From NCBI RefSeq assembly GCF_040126305.1, contig NZ_CP149510.1, forward strand, positions 2,057,001 through 2,121,000: 64,000 nucleotides of DNA, written 5' to 3'. The notes under the pieces are model-generated. The model did no database searches. It saw nothing but the letters and a program-made list of their open reading frames with translations, and was not told the origin of the DNA. The translations under genes were made by a program, and so were the position numbers. This document shows positions 25,762 to 33,963 of the stretch, piece by piece. The stretch's first letter is position 1, and each line of letters opens with the position of its first letter. The DNA comes from Pararhizobium sp. A13 (GTDB lineage: Bacteria; Pseudomonadota; Alphaproteobacteria; Rhizobiales; Rhizobiaceae).

Positions 25762-26571
25762 TTGTCCCGCCGATCTGCCTTTGTCCTTTCCATTGGTGTT
25801 TTTCTTGGCCTCTCCTCTGCCGTCCAGGCGCAGGATGGCCAGTATTTCTGGTCGGGTGATTGGTATCTGAAAATCGGCGCCACGGGCTTCCTTGGGCCGA
25901 AATATGATGGCGGCTCCGATCGCCTGTTCCAGGCTGCACCGCTGATCTCGCTCGGGCGCGCCGGCAGCACGGTGCGGTTCTCCTCGCGCAACGACAACCC
26001 GTCCTTTGCCTTTGTTGACAAGGGCGCCTTCCGCGCCGGCGTCGTCGGCAAGCTGATCTTCGAGCGAGACGAGGATACCTCCTCCAAGCTCGAAGGCCTC
26101 GACCCCGTGCGCTTCGGCGGCGAACTCGGCGGTTTTGCGGAAGTCTATCCTACCGACTGGCTGCGCATCCGGGCCGAGCTTCGCCAGGGCATCCGCAGCC
26201 ATCACGGCCTTGTCGCCGATGTCGCCGCCGATGGTTTCGTCGATGTCAGCGACAATGTCCGCATTTCCGCCGGCCCGCGCCTGTCGGCCGCCACGAGCGA
26301 CTATTTCGATGCCTATTACGGCGTGAGCTCGTCGGAAGCCGCAAAGTCCGGCTATTCGAAATATACGCCGTCCGGCGGCCTGAATTCGGTCGGGGCCGGC
26401 GCGGCCATCACCTGGCAGGCGACCGAAAAGCTCGAGACCAGCGCCTTTGCCGAATACAAGCGGCTGATGGGCCCCGCCGCGGATTCAAGCATCGTCAAGG
26501 AAGGCGGCAGCCGCAACCAGTTTCTGGTCGGCCTTTCCGCCACCTACCGCTTCGATTTCACGCTGGATTGA
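25762..26571 (+). CDS. MipA/OmpV family outer-membrane protein
   Basis: A protein of 269 residues with a signal peptide (RRSAFVLSIGVFLGLSSAVQ, cleavage after QAQ) and a beta-barrel pattern of alternating aromatic strands (FWSGDWYLKIGATGFLGPKY, ending in GLSATYRFDFTLD). The terminal aromatic-rich strand is typical for outer-membrane insertion. The start appears to be TTG 25762. Upstream, 25507-25761 is a 255-bp AT-richer region without a gene and probably holds the promoter. Family members act as scaffolds for murein enzymes or as antibiotic-responsive porins; the role here is unknown. Confidence 0.88.
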   Translation: MSRRSAFVLSIGVFLGLSSAVQAQDGQYFWSGDWYLKIGATGFLGPKYDGGSDRLFQAAPLISLGRAGSTVRFSSRNDNPSFAFVDKGAFRAGVVGKLIFERDEDTSSKLEGLDPVRFGGELGGFAEVYPTDWLRIRAELRQGIRSHHGLVADVAADGFVDVSDNVRISAGPRLSAATSDYFDAYYGVSSSEAAKSGYSKYTPSGGLNSVGAGAAITWQATEKLETSAFAEYKRLMGPAADSSIVKEGGSRNQFLVGLSATYRFDFTLD

Positions 26572-26637
26572 GTTCTACGTCTCGACATCGACAGTTGATC
26601 GCTTGACCGCGCTCTTCGGCAGTTGCAAACAGATGGC

Positions 26638-27597
26638 ATGAGCACCAGTCCAGCCGATTCCGGGCGTGTCTACGACGCCCCGTCCAACAATTGGGTCTAC
26701 CGCGTCCTGCCGCGGCCGCTTTGGCCCTATGCGCAGCTTGCCCGCTGGGACCGGCCGATCGGCTGGCAGTTGCTGATGTGGCCCTGCTTCTGGTCAGTGG
26801 GCCTGGCGGCCAATGCGGCGGCTTCCATCGGCACATTCTCGCTTGGCCGTTTCGTCTTCCACCTGATCCTGTTCTTCATCGGCGCGGTCGCGATGCGCGG
26901 TGCCGGCTGTACCTATAACGATATCATCGATCACGACATCGACATGGAAGTGGCGCGCACCCGGTCGCGGCCGCTGCCGTCGGGCCGCGTCTCGCGGCTG
27001 CAGGCGAAGATCTTCATGGTGCTGCAGGCGCTCGCCGGCCTTCTCGTGCTCCTGCAGTTCAACGGCTTTTCGATCTTCCTCGGCGTCTTCTCGCTGGTCT
27101 TCGTCGCAGTTTATCCCTTTGCCAAGCGCTTTACCGACTGGCCGCAATTTTTCCTCGGCCTTGCCTTTTCCTGGGGCGCGCTGATGGGATGGTCGGCCGA
27201 GTTCGGCGCGTTGGGGATGGCGCCGATCATTCTTTATCTGGGTGCGATCGCCTGGACGGTCGGTTACGATACGATCTATGCCTATCAGGACAAGGAGGAC
27301 GACGAGTTGATCGGGGTCCGTTCGACGGCGCGGCGCTTCGGCGAGCACCCACGCCCCTGGCTGTTCGGCCTCTACGGCCTGACGGTTTTTCTGCTGTTCG
27401 TCTCATTCGCTATCGCGGGAACGGGATTGCTGGCCTATGTCGGCCTGCTCGTCGCAGCGGTGATGCTGTTCTATCAGATACTCGTGCTGGACGTCCATGA
27501 CGCGACGCAGTGCCTTACCCTGTTCAAGTTCAACGGCGTCGTCGGGTTGATCGTCTTTACGGGGCTTTGCGCCGCGCTGCTGGTGCGGTTGCTATAA
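26638..27597 (+). CDS. ubiA: 4-hydroxybenzoate polyprenyltransferase
   Basis: It attaches the polyprenyl chain to 4-hydroxybenzoate in ubiquinone synthesis. The membrane protein of 319 residues has the first aspartate-rich motif NDIIDHDIDMEVARTRSRPL and the second DTIYAYQDKEDDELIGVRS, as expected for UbiA. About eight helices follow. ATG 26638 is preferred over TTG 26623. The polyprenyl diphosphate it uses is made by the synthase at 631-1650. A hairpin right after the stop has its T-run on the opposite strand. Confidence 0.95.
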   Translation: MSTSPADSGRVYDAPSNNWVYRVLPRPLWPYAQLARWDRPIGWQLLMWPCFWSVGLAANAAASIGTFSLGRFVFHLILFFIGAVAMRGAGCTYNDIIDHDIDMEVARTRSRPLPSGRVSRLQAKIFMVLQALAGLLVLLQFNGFSIFLGVFSLVFVAVYPFAKRFTDWPQFFLGLAFSWGALMGWSAEFGALGMAPIILYLGAIAWTVGYDTIYAYQDKEDDELIGVRSTARRFGEHPRPWLFGLYGLTVFLLFVSFAIAGTGLLAYVGLLVAAVMLFYQILVLDVHDATQCLTLFKFNGVVGLIVFTGLCAALLVRLL

Positions 27598-27623
27598 AAA
27601 AGCCCTCCGGATGGCCGGAGGGC
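27596..27623 (-). terminator. Rho-independent terminator (minus strand)
   Basis: The stem GCCCTCCGG/CCGGAGGGC with a 4-nt loop is followed on the minus strand by TTTTTTATAG. It lies 27 bp past the stop of the 30-aa ORF at 27650, supporting that this ORF is part of a real transcript. Confidence 0.85.
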
Positions 27624-27649
27624 AAGGGTCCACCGCAGCAATCATGAAC

Positions 27650-27742
27650 TCAAGCCCAGCTCAGCTCCGTGTCGCGGCTGTTCTTCTTCTTGGCCAGGCG
27701 GGCGGAAAAGGCGGCGATGGCCGCGAGGATGAATTTGCGCAT
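27650..27742 (-). CDS. Small protein, 30 aa
   Basis: ATG 27742 is preceded by GAAGGAGACATCCC, a strong ribosome site with 6-7 bp spacing. The product (MRKFILAAIAAFSARLAKKK and a short polar tail) is an amphipathic or membrane-associated peptide with a basic middle. A terminator lies directly downstream (27596-27623), and another terminator (27840-27877) lies upstream, so the ORF is its own minus-strand unit with about 100 bp for a promoter. No family is recognised. It is outside the usual size range of gene finders. Confidence 0.6.
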   Translation of the reverse strand: MRKFILAAIAAFSARLAKKKNSRDTELSWA

Positions 27743-27839
27743 GGGATGTCTCCTTCTCGTCCCGGCAGAGTGCAAGTTGCATATGGCATCAAGAAGGCAT
27801 TCGCCGCCTTTTCCGAATCGTTGATAACCGGCTGAAAAC

Positions 27840-27877
27840 AAAAACAAAAAACCGGCCGCAGGGACGGCCGGTCTTTT
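27840..27877 (-). terminator. Rho-independent terminator for the DUF6101 gene
   Basis: On the minus strand the stem ACCGGCCG/CGGCCGGT (6-nt loop) is followed by TTTTTTGTTTTT. The DUF6101 stop is 35 bp upstream. Confidence 0.9.
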
Positions 27878-27911
27878 GCACTGGAGGAACGCGCGGAAAT
27901 TGTGTCGAAAA

Positions 27912-28478
27912 TCAGCTGCGGGCGATAATTTCCCGGCCGTCGATCTTCATGTTGACGCCGAGACTGCCGGTGGAGCGGCGCATCAGGAAGCGCGGGCGGC
28001 GATCGTTGAAAAGCGAATGGCGGCGGCGCGGCTTGATATCGCGGGTGCGCACTTCGCCGAGATGCTCTTCCAGTGGCCGGGCAACGCCGTCGGCCTCCAC
28101 CATCAGCATCGGGGTGCGGTAGGCTTCCGACCATGCGCGCCAATCCGCGGCGATGTCGGAAAGGTCATGCGCGACGAGTAGCGGGATGCAGAGATCCGGG
28201 TCGTCATGATGAAGTTCCAGCGTCACGGTCACCTCTCCGTCTCCATGGTCTATCGCACGGGCCGCAACGCCCTTGAAGGCACGTGCCGGCAGCGCGATCG
28301 AGAGGGGCAGTCCGCTCGAGGGCAGGACCTTGCGCAACACCGCTCCGCGCTCATCCAGACTGATGGTGACATTGCTTGACTGTCCGTGCAAGCTGTAGCT
28401 TGCCTGCTGAGGGAAGCGTTTCGGATCCAGTCGCAGCGTGGTTTCGACCCAAGCCGGTTGGGAAAGTGTCTTCAGCAT
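27912..28478 (-). CDS. DUF6101 family protein
   Basis: A cytosolic protein of 188 residues with LRLDPKRFPQQASYSLHG, FKGVAARAIDHGDGEVTVTL and ELHHDDPDLCIPLLVAHDLS, features of the rhizobial DUF6101 family as I remember it. The C-terminal third is basic (KPRRRHSLFNDRRPRFLMRR). No function is established. It is a single gene on the minus strand closed by the terminator at 27840-27877, and divergent from the DUF1217 gene. Confidence 0.75.
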   Translation of the reverse strand: MLKTLSQPAWVETTLRLDPKRFPQQASYSLHGQSSNVTISLDERGAVLRKVLPSSGLPLSIALPARAFKGVAARAIDHGDGEVTVTLELHHDDPDLCIPLLVAHDLSDIAADWRAWSEAYRTPMLMVEADGVARPLEEHLGEVRTRDIKPRRRHSLFNDRRPRFLMRRSTGSLGVNMKIDGREIIARS

Positions 28479-28826
28479 TTCAATCGCCCTTGTTTTCCTT
28501 GAGAGCCGGTTCCCGGTCTTCTCTTCGGGACTTTTCGTCCTCTAGGGCTGGAGCATAGGCGGCGGCCGTTTGAGACCGCTTAAAAATTGCAGTTAAAAAA
28601 CTTTGCATTTCCTGATGGTTAGCAAAGACCAACGCGGCAGGGTTTCTCAAATCTGAAGAAAATCGGCAGCATTTTGCCGACCTCTCGGCGGGATGCCACG
28701 GGCTCAAGGAAAAGCCACGCACAAGGCTGAAGGGCGATGGTGCCTGAGGTTATGGCCGCATCGTGCGGCATTGCGTCCGTCCGGACAGTATTCCGTCAGG
28801 CAATTCAGGCGATCGGCAGAGCGGCA
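28479..28826. other. Divergent intergenic region, 348 bp
   Basis: It separates the DUF6101 and DUF1217 genes. The centre (28575-28650) is AT-rich and probably contains both promoters. A 42-codon minus-strand frame (28480-28608) ends just before the DUF6101 start but lacks a usable ribosome site, so I do not call it. Confidence 0.5.
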
Positions 28827-31133
28827 ATGGTTTCCACCTATCTCGATTACAACCTCATCACCCGCGACATGAAGACGAGCATTCGGCGCACTTCCGAGCA
28901 GGTGCAGGTTGCCCGCGAAACCGAGTATTACAAGGCCAATATCGGCAACGTCACCTCAATCGACGAGTTCCTCGACGACTACCGGCTCTATTCCTATGCG
29001 ATGAAGGCGCACGGTCTGGAAGACATGACCTATGCCAAGGCCTTCATGCGCAAGGTCATGGAAAGCGACCTCAGCGACGAGAGCAGCTACGCCAACGTGC
29101 TGACTGACGAACGCTACCGCAATTTCGCGCAGGCCTTCAGTTTTTCGCAGTCGACGGAGGTGGTTCAAAGCGATGCACAGGAGGATGCTCTTATCGGCCT
29201 CTACAATCAGAGCATCGCCAACCTTAATGACGCAGTCACGACCGACACGAACTATTTTAACGCAGCGATCGACACGGTCACGACTGCCGACCAGCTCTGG
29301 CAGAACGAGAAACTTAAAAATTATGTCCTGACCGCGCTCGGCTTCGACCCGGACTATATGTCCTACGCGCATTTCAAGGGCGTCGTTAGCAGCGATGAAA
29401 GCGACTCGAGCAGTTATGTGAATACGGCAGCGGCGGCCTACAAACAGGGCTACCAGGACAAGATCGATGCCATAGAAGCGAGCGCCTCCGCCGCGGATCT
29501 GGCCGACAGTACCAGCACGGCGAGCCAGCAGATCGCGCAGTACCAGGCGGTGATCGACAGTGCGCCCGATTACACGCCGCTTGCCGCCGCCTTCAATTTC
29601 CAGAGCGATGGAACGCTCGCCGCCGGCGACCTGCCGATGACGGACACCCAGAAGGCGTCGGTCAACGAAGCCTATGCATTCGCGCAGCCGCGGCTTTCCT
29701 CGTCCGCTGCCCTGCTCAACAAGGAGTATTATGAATCAACGATCGGCAGCGTCACGTCTGTCGACGATATTCTGAGCAATACCCGGTTGTTCGCCTATAT
29801 CCGTATCGCTTACGGCCTGCCGTCGAGTCTCCTGACGTCGACGATGGAGAACATCCTGACCAGCGATCTCAGCGATTCGACGAGCTATGCCAACACGCAA
29901 GGTGGCGAGTATAATGCCGCTTACAAGGAACTCGCCGCAGCATTCAACTTCCAGACGGACGGTACGCTTGCGTCAGGAGACACGGCGCAGACGACGGAGC
30001 AGATTGCAACCACGTCGGCTTACTGGATGACGCGCTACAATGACGCCGATGACGCCGCCGATGAAAGCCTGATCGAGTCTTACAAGACGCTGATCAGCGT
30101 TGTCGCTGATATCGACGATCTGCTTGCCGATACGAAGATCATGCAACTGGCGCTGACGGCTGTCGGCCTTGAAGATGAAGGCGATACGACGCGCAAGCTG
30201 AAGAAGGTGCTGACCAGCGACCTCACCGACCCGAAAAGCTATGTCTATACGCTGAAGGACGACCGCTACGTCGAACTGGCCAAGGCGTTCAACTTCGACA
30301 CGGACGGGACGCTCGGCGTGCCGACGATGGCGCAGTCCGAAACCGAAATCCTCAACACCGCGAAGTCCTATGTCGTCGAAAAGAGCCGCTTCGGCACTGA
30401 GGAGGAGAAGACCGAGGCGACGGAGGAATCACAGTATTACAGTGCCGAGATCGGGACGATCGAAACTCGGAACGATCTTCTCTCAAACCGGCGCCTGGTC
30501 GATTTCATTCTCGTCGCCGCCGGGCTCGATCCGGAGGAGTATACGACGGACTATGTCCGGCAGATGTTCGAATCCGATTTCAGCGACCCCAAGAGCTTCA
30601 TCAATACCGAGCCGGACACGACGATCTTCAAGGAAATCGTCGCCTCCTACAATTTCGACAGCGAAGGCAACCTGGCAAAGCCGGCCGAGGGGATTCAAAC
30701 CGCGCGCGGCCTGCTCGAGACCGAGGATCTCTATCTCAACCAGACGCTGGAGGAACAACAGGGCGAGGACAATGCCGGCGTGCGCCTCGCGCTCTACTTC
30801 CGGCGCATGGCCTCTGGCGTCACCACGGCCTACGACCTTTTGGCCGATAGCGCGTTGCTGGAGGTCATCCAGACGACCTTCAGCATTCCGGAAGAAATGT
30901 CGAGCGCCGATGTGGATGTGCAGTACGACTACATCAACCGGGTTCTTGATGTCGAAGACCTGCACGATCCGGAAAAGTTGGAAAAGCTGCTCGTGCGCTT
31001 CACCGCGCTCTATGACGTCGAGAACAACACCGATGTCTCACCCGCAGAATTGATCATGTCGGGAAGCGGGGGCAACGGCATCAGCGCCGATACACTGCTC
31101 AGCCTCACCCAGCTTCGCACCGGCGGCGCTTGA
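28827..31133 (+). CDS. Multi-repeat DUF1217 protein, 768 aa
   Basis: The protein is built from about six DUF1217-type units of roughly 100 residues, starting near 28926, 29251, 29728, 30066, 30433 and 30780. Each has the pattern YYxxxIGxVTSxDxxLxxxRL, then a helix with GL, then SDLSDxxSYxN and an AFNFxxDGTL end; examples are SDLSDESSYANV, SDLSDSTSYANT and SDFSDPKSFINT. DUF1217 proteins are usually coded with flagellar genes in rhizobia; this one is not. It has no signal peptide (MVSTYLDYNLITRDMK). ATG 28827 fits the family start. Function unknown; a flagellar or secreted role is inference from family context. Confidence 0.85.
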   Translation: MVSTYLDYNLITRDMKTSIRRTSEQVQVARETEYYKANIGNVTSIDEFLDDYRLYSYAMKAHGLEDMTYAKAFMRKVMESDLSDESSYANVLTDERYRNFAQAFSFSQSTEVVQSDAQEDALIGLYNQSIANLNDAVTTDTNYFNAAIDTVTTADQLWQNEKLKNYVLTALGFDPDYMSYAHFKGVVSSDESDSSSYVNTAAAAYKQGYQDKIDAIEASASAADLADSTSTASQQIAQYQAVIDSAPDYTPLAAAFNFQSDGTLAAGDLPMTDTQKASVNEAYAFAQPRLSSSAALLNKEYYESTIGSVTSVDDILSNTRLFAYIRIAYGLPSSLLTSTMENILTSDLSDSTSYANTQGGEYNAAYKELAAAFNFQTDGTLASGDTAQTTEQIATTSAYWMTRYNDADDAADESLIESYKTLISVVADIDDLLADTKIMQLALTAVGLEDEGDTTRKLKKVLTSDLTDPKSYVYTLKDDRYVELAKAFNFDTDGTLGVPTMAQSETEILNTAKSYVVEKSRFGTEEEKTEATEESQYYSAEIGTIETRNDLLSNRRLVDFILVAAGLDPEEYTTDYVRQMFESDFSDPKSFINTEPDTTIFKEIVASYNFDSEGNLAKPAEGIQTARGLLETEDLYLNQTLEEQQGEDNAGVRLALYFRRMASGVTTAYDLLADSALLEVIQTTFSIPEEMSSADVDVQYDYINRVLDVEDLHDPEKLEKLLVRFTALYDVENNTDVSPAELIMSGSGGNGISADTLLSLTQLRTGGA

Positions 31134-31142
31134 TTTCTTTCG

Positions 31143-32573
31143 TCAGGCTTTCAACACCTTGTCGGGGTTCATGATCCCGGCGGGATCGAAGGCGTGCTTG
31201 ATGCGCTGCATCAGTTCGATCTCGACCGGCGAACGCACCTTCGCCAGTTCGTCGCGCTTCAGCTGACCGATGCCGTGTTCCGCCGAGATCGAGCCGTTAT
31301 AGTTCAGCACGATGCCATGCACGATCGCGTTGATCTCGTGCCAGCGGGCGAGGAAGGCTTGTCTGTCGGCGCCGACCGGCTGGGAGATGTTGTAATGGAT
31401 ATTGCCGTCGCCCATGTGTCCGAAGGCGCAGATGCGGGCGCCGGGAATGGCCGCCATCACGGCCGCATCCGCCTCCGCCATGAAGGCCGGGATGCTCGAT
31501 ACCGGGACCGAGACATCGTGCTTGATCGAGCCGCCCTCCGGCTTCTGCGCCGGCGACATGCTTTCGCGCATGTGCCAGAGGCTCTTGCGCTGGGCCTCGC
31601 TGGCAGCCACCACTGCATTTTCGATGAGACCGCGTGAAATCTCCGCCTCCAGCAGTTCGCTCATCATCCGCTCGGCAGTTTCTGCCGAATCCGAAGTCGA
31701 GATGTCGATAAGCGCATACCAGGCATGCACCGTGTCCAGGGGATCGCGAACGCCGGGAATGTGTTTCGTCGTGAACTCGACGCCGAGCCGCGACATCAGT
31801 TCGAAGCCGGTCAGGGCCGGGCCGCAGAGGCTCGATGCCTTGTCGAAGAGCGCAAGCGCGTCGGCAACGCTTTTCAGGCCGGCAAAGGCCACCTGATGGC
31901 CGAGCGGTTGCGGTAAGAGTTTCAGCACCGCGCCGGTGATGACGCCGAGTGTGCCCTCGGCGCCGATGAACAGGTCGCGAAGATCGTAGCCGGTATTGTC
32001 CTTTTTCAACCGCCGCAGCCCGTCCCAGATCTCGCCGGTCGGAAGAACGACCTCCAGGCCAAGGCACAATTGCCGCATGTTGCCGTAGGCAAGCACGGCG
32101 GTGCCGCCGGCATTGGTGGAGAGATTGCCGCCGATCCGGCAGGAGCCTTCCGAGCCGAGCGACAGCGGAAACAGCCGGTTGTGCGCTTCGGCCGCCTTCT
32201 GGATATCGGCAAGGATACAGCCCGCGTCGGCGACGATCACGTTGCCGACCGGGTCGATGTCGCGGATGCGGTTCAGCCGCTCCAGCGACAGAACGATATC
32301 GGCCGCTCCGGTGCGCGGGATCTGGCCGGCGACGTGCCCGGTATTGCCACCCTGCGGCACGATCGCTACGCCGGTTTCGCTGGCGAGCTTGAGGATCTGA
32401 GAGACCTCGTCGACGCTAGCGGGCTTCAGCACCAGCGGCGTGTCGCCCTTGTAGAGACCACGGGATTCGATAAGGTAGGGTGCGATGTCGTCCTGCTCGG
32501 TCAGCGCGTTGCGGTCGCCGACGATGGCGGCGAAGCGGGCGATGAGATTAGCGGTCGGAATGGTGTTCATCAT
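31143..32573 (-). CDS. FAD-linked oxidase, GlcD / D-2-hydroxyacid dehydrogenase type
   Basis: A flavoenzyme of 476 residues. The FAD-binding PCMH domain has VAIVPQGGNTGHVAGQIP and GGNLSTNAGGTAVLAYGNMR; the C-terminal cap ends in SAEHGIGQLKRDEL and HAFDPAGIMNPDKVL. This architecture fits D-lactate, glycolate or D-2-hydroxyglutarate dehydrogenases. The precise substrate is not decidable from sequence. ATG 32573 or 32570 are equivalent starts. The Sua5-type gene upstream on the same strand is separated by a RIME-like element of about 150 bp. Confidence 0.9.
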   Translation of the reverse strand: MMNTIPTANLIARFAAIVGDRNALTEQDDIAPYLIESRGLYKGDTPLVLKPASVDEVSQILKLASETGVAIVPQGGNTGHVAGQIPRTGAADIVLSLERLNRIRDIDPVGNVIVADAGCILADIQKAAEAHNRLFPLSLGSEGSCRIGGNLSTNAGGTAVLAYGNMRQLCLGLEVVLPTGEIWDGLRRLKKDNTGYDLRDLFIGAEGTLGVITGAVLKLLPQPLGHQVAFAGLKSVADALALFDKASSLCGPALTGFELMSRLGVEFTTKHIPGVRDPLDTVHAWYALIDISTSDSAETAERMMSELLEAEISRGLIENAVVAASEAQRKSLWHMRESMSPAQKPEGGSIKHDVSVPVSSIPAFMAEADAAVMAAIPGARICAFGHMGDGNIHYNISQPVGADRQAFLARWHEINAIVHGIVLNYNGSISAEHGIGQLKRDELAKVRSPVEIELMQRIKHAFDPAGIMNPDKVLKA

Positions 32574-32605
32574 GGGATCGTGACCTTGCTGGTAGCGGCT
32601 TCACT

Positions 32606-32752
32606 CCCCTCTGTCCCTTCGGGACATCTCCCCCTCAAGGGGGGAGATCGATCGTGCCAATCCGCCAAGGCGCGTGATTGAAAGTCGGGGCGTGCCAGGT
32701 TTGATCTCCCCCCTTGAGGGGGAGATGCCAGGCAGGGCAGAGGGGGGTACGT
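32606..32752. repeat. RIME-like palindromic element, copy E
   Basis: The left arm CCCCTCTGTCCCTTCGGGAC with ATCTCCCCCTCAAGGGGGGA, and the right arm TCTCCCCCCTTGAGGGGGAG with GCAGAGGGGGGTA, are inverted around a 45-bp centre. The subtype matches copy A at 2009-2169. It lies between the Sua5-type gene and the FAD oxidase gene. Confidence 0.85.
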
Positions 32753-32771
32753 TTGGCAGAATTTCATGTCT

Positions 32772-33749
32772 TCATGCCGTCCTTGGCGCCGCTGCGCGTT
32801 CGATCCGGTCGATGATCGCTTCGCCCAGCCCCTCATTCGGAATGGGTCCGAATGCGATGGTCGCGGCGCCGGACACATCGGCCTTTTTCATATAGGCAAA
32901 AAGATTGGCGGCCGCCTCGCGCAGGCTTGCGGACGGGCTGAGATCGAGCACCTGCGTCGCATTTTCCTCTCCCGGCAGAGCTTTGCCGCCGAACCGGATC
33001 AGTACCTCGCCCGGCTTCACATCCGCCGCGTTCAGCCGCACCGCCGCGCCCGGCGCATAGTGGGAGGCGAGCATGCCCGGCGCCTCGATCGCCGCGCCCG
33101 CGGTTTCGGGCCGCAGGACCGTCTTGCCGGTCAGTTTCTCGACATCGGCGACATCGAGCCCGCCCGGCCGCAGCAGCCGGATTTCGTCACCGTCGACCTT
33201 GATGATCGTCGATTCCAGGCCGATTTCGGCCGGCCCGGCATCGAGGATCAACGCCAGCTTGCCGCCGAGATCGGCCTCGACATGCTGGGCGCTGGTGGGG
33301 CTGATCTTGCCGGAGGTGTTGGCGCTGGGGGCTGCCAGCGGCTTGCCGTAGCGTTTGATCACCAATCGAGAAAAACCTTCCGGCATGCGGATTCCGAGCG
33401 TGTCGAGGCCGGCGGAGGCAAGCGGATGAACGCCGCTTGCCGGCTTCATCGGCAGGATCAGCGTCAACGGCCCCGGCCAGAAGGCCTCGGCGAGCTTTTG
33501 AGAGATCGGATCAAAATCGACATAACGTCGCGCCATGTCAAAGTCGGCGACATGGCAAATCAACGGGTTGAAGCGCGGGCGGCCCTTCATTTCGTAGATG
33601 CGGCTGATCGCGTCCGGGTTTGTCGCGTCGGCCGCCAGGCCATAGACCGTCTCCGTCGGGATCGCGACCGGCAGGCCTTGGGCCAGCGTTTCGCAAGCCA
33701 CCGCCAACGCGCGCTCCGGTTCGGTCCTGGTGTCGATGATGAGGGTCAT
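32772..33749 (-). CDS. L-threonylcarbamoyladenylate synthase, Sua5 type
   Basis: It makes threonylcarbamoyl-AMP from threonine, bicarbonate and ATP for t6A37 of tRNAs that read ANN codons. The 325-residue protein is the long Sua5 form: an N-terminal YrdC domain (GLPVAIPTETVYGLAADATN, KGRPRFNPL, SANTSGKISPTSA) plus a C-terminal Sua5 domain. ATG 33749 was chosen because the protein family starts there (MTLIIDTRTEPER); a long in-frame extension to 34034 is not conserved-looking and overlaps the divergent gene's promoter. Confidence 0.93.
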   Translation of the reverse strand: MTLIIDTRTEPERALAVACETLAQGLPVAIPTETVYGLAADATNPDAISRIYEMKGRPRFNPLICHVADFDMARRYVDFDPISQKLAEAFWPGPLTLILPMKPASGVHPLASAGLDTLGIRMPEGFSRLVIKRYGKPLAAPSANTSGKISPTSAQHVEADLGGKLALILDAGPAEIGLESTIIKVDGDEIRLLRPGGLDVADVEKLTGKTVLRPETAGAAIEAPGMLASHYAPGAAVRLNAADVKPGEVLIRFGGKALPGEENATQVLDLSPSASLREAAANLFAYMKKADVSGAATIAFGPIPNEGLGEAIIDRIERAAAPRTA

Positions 33750-33963
33750 GCAGGTTCCAAAAGTCGATGGGCCGTCCGAAAGGCGGGCCTTGCGGTTTCT
33801 ATTACAGGGCTCCGCGGGACATTGCCAAGCGCATTCGGCGAGCCCTGACTGTGCCCGATCGATACAGCCCGCTTCAAGATTTCTTAAAATGCGACAGCTT
33901 CTATTAGAGGAGCTGAAAGTTGGACATGCTAGCCATTGCGTTCTACACCCTGCCGGAGCGCAA

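Noticed and set aside
28480..28608. Minus-strand frame of 42 codons ending just before the DUF6101 gene
   Set aside because: The only ribosome-like bases (AGGA) touch the ATG, so spacing is wrong.
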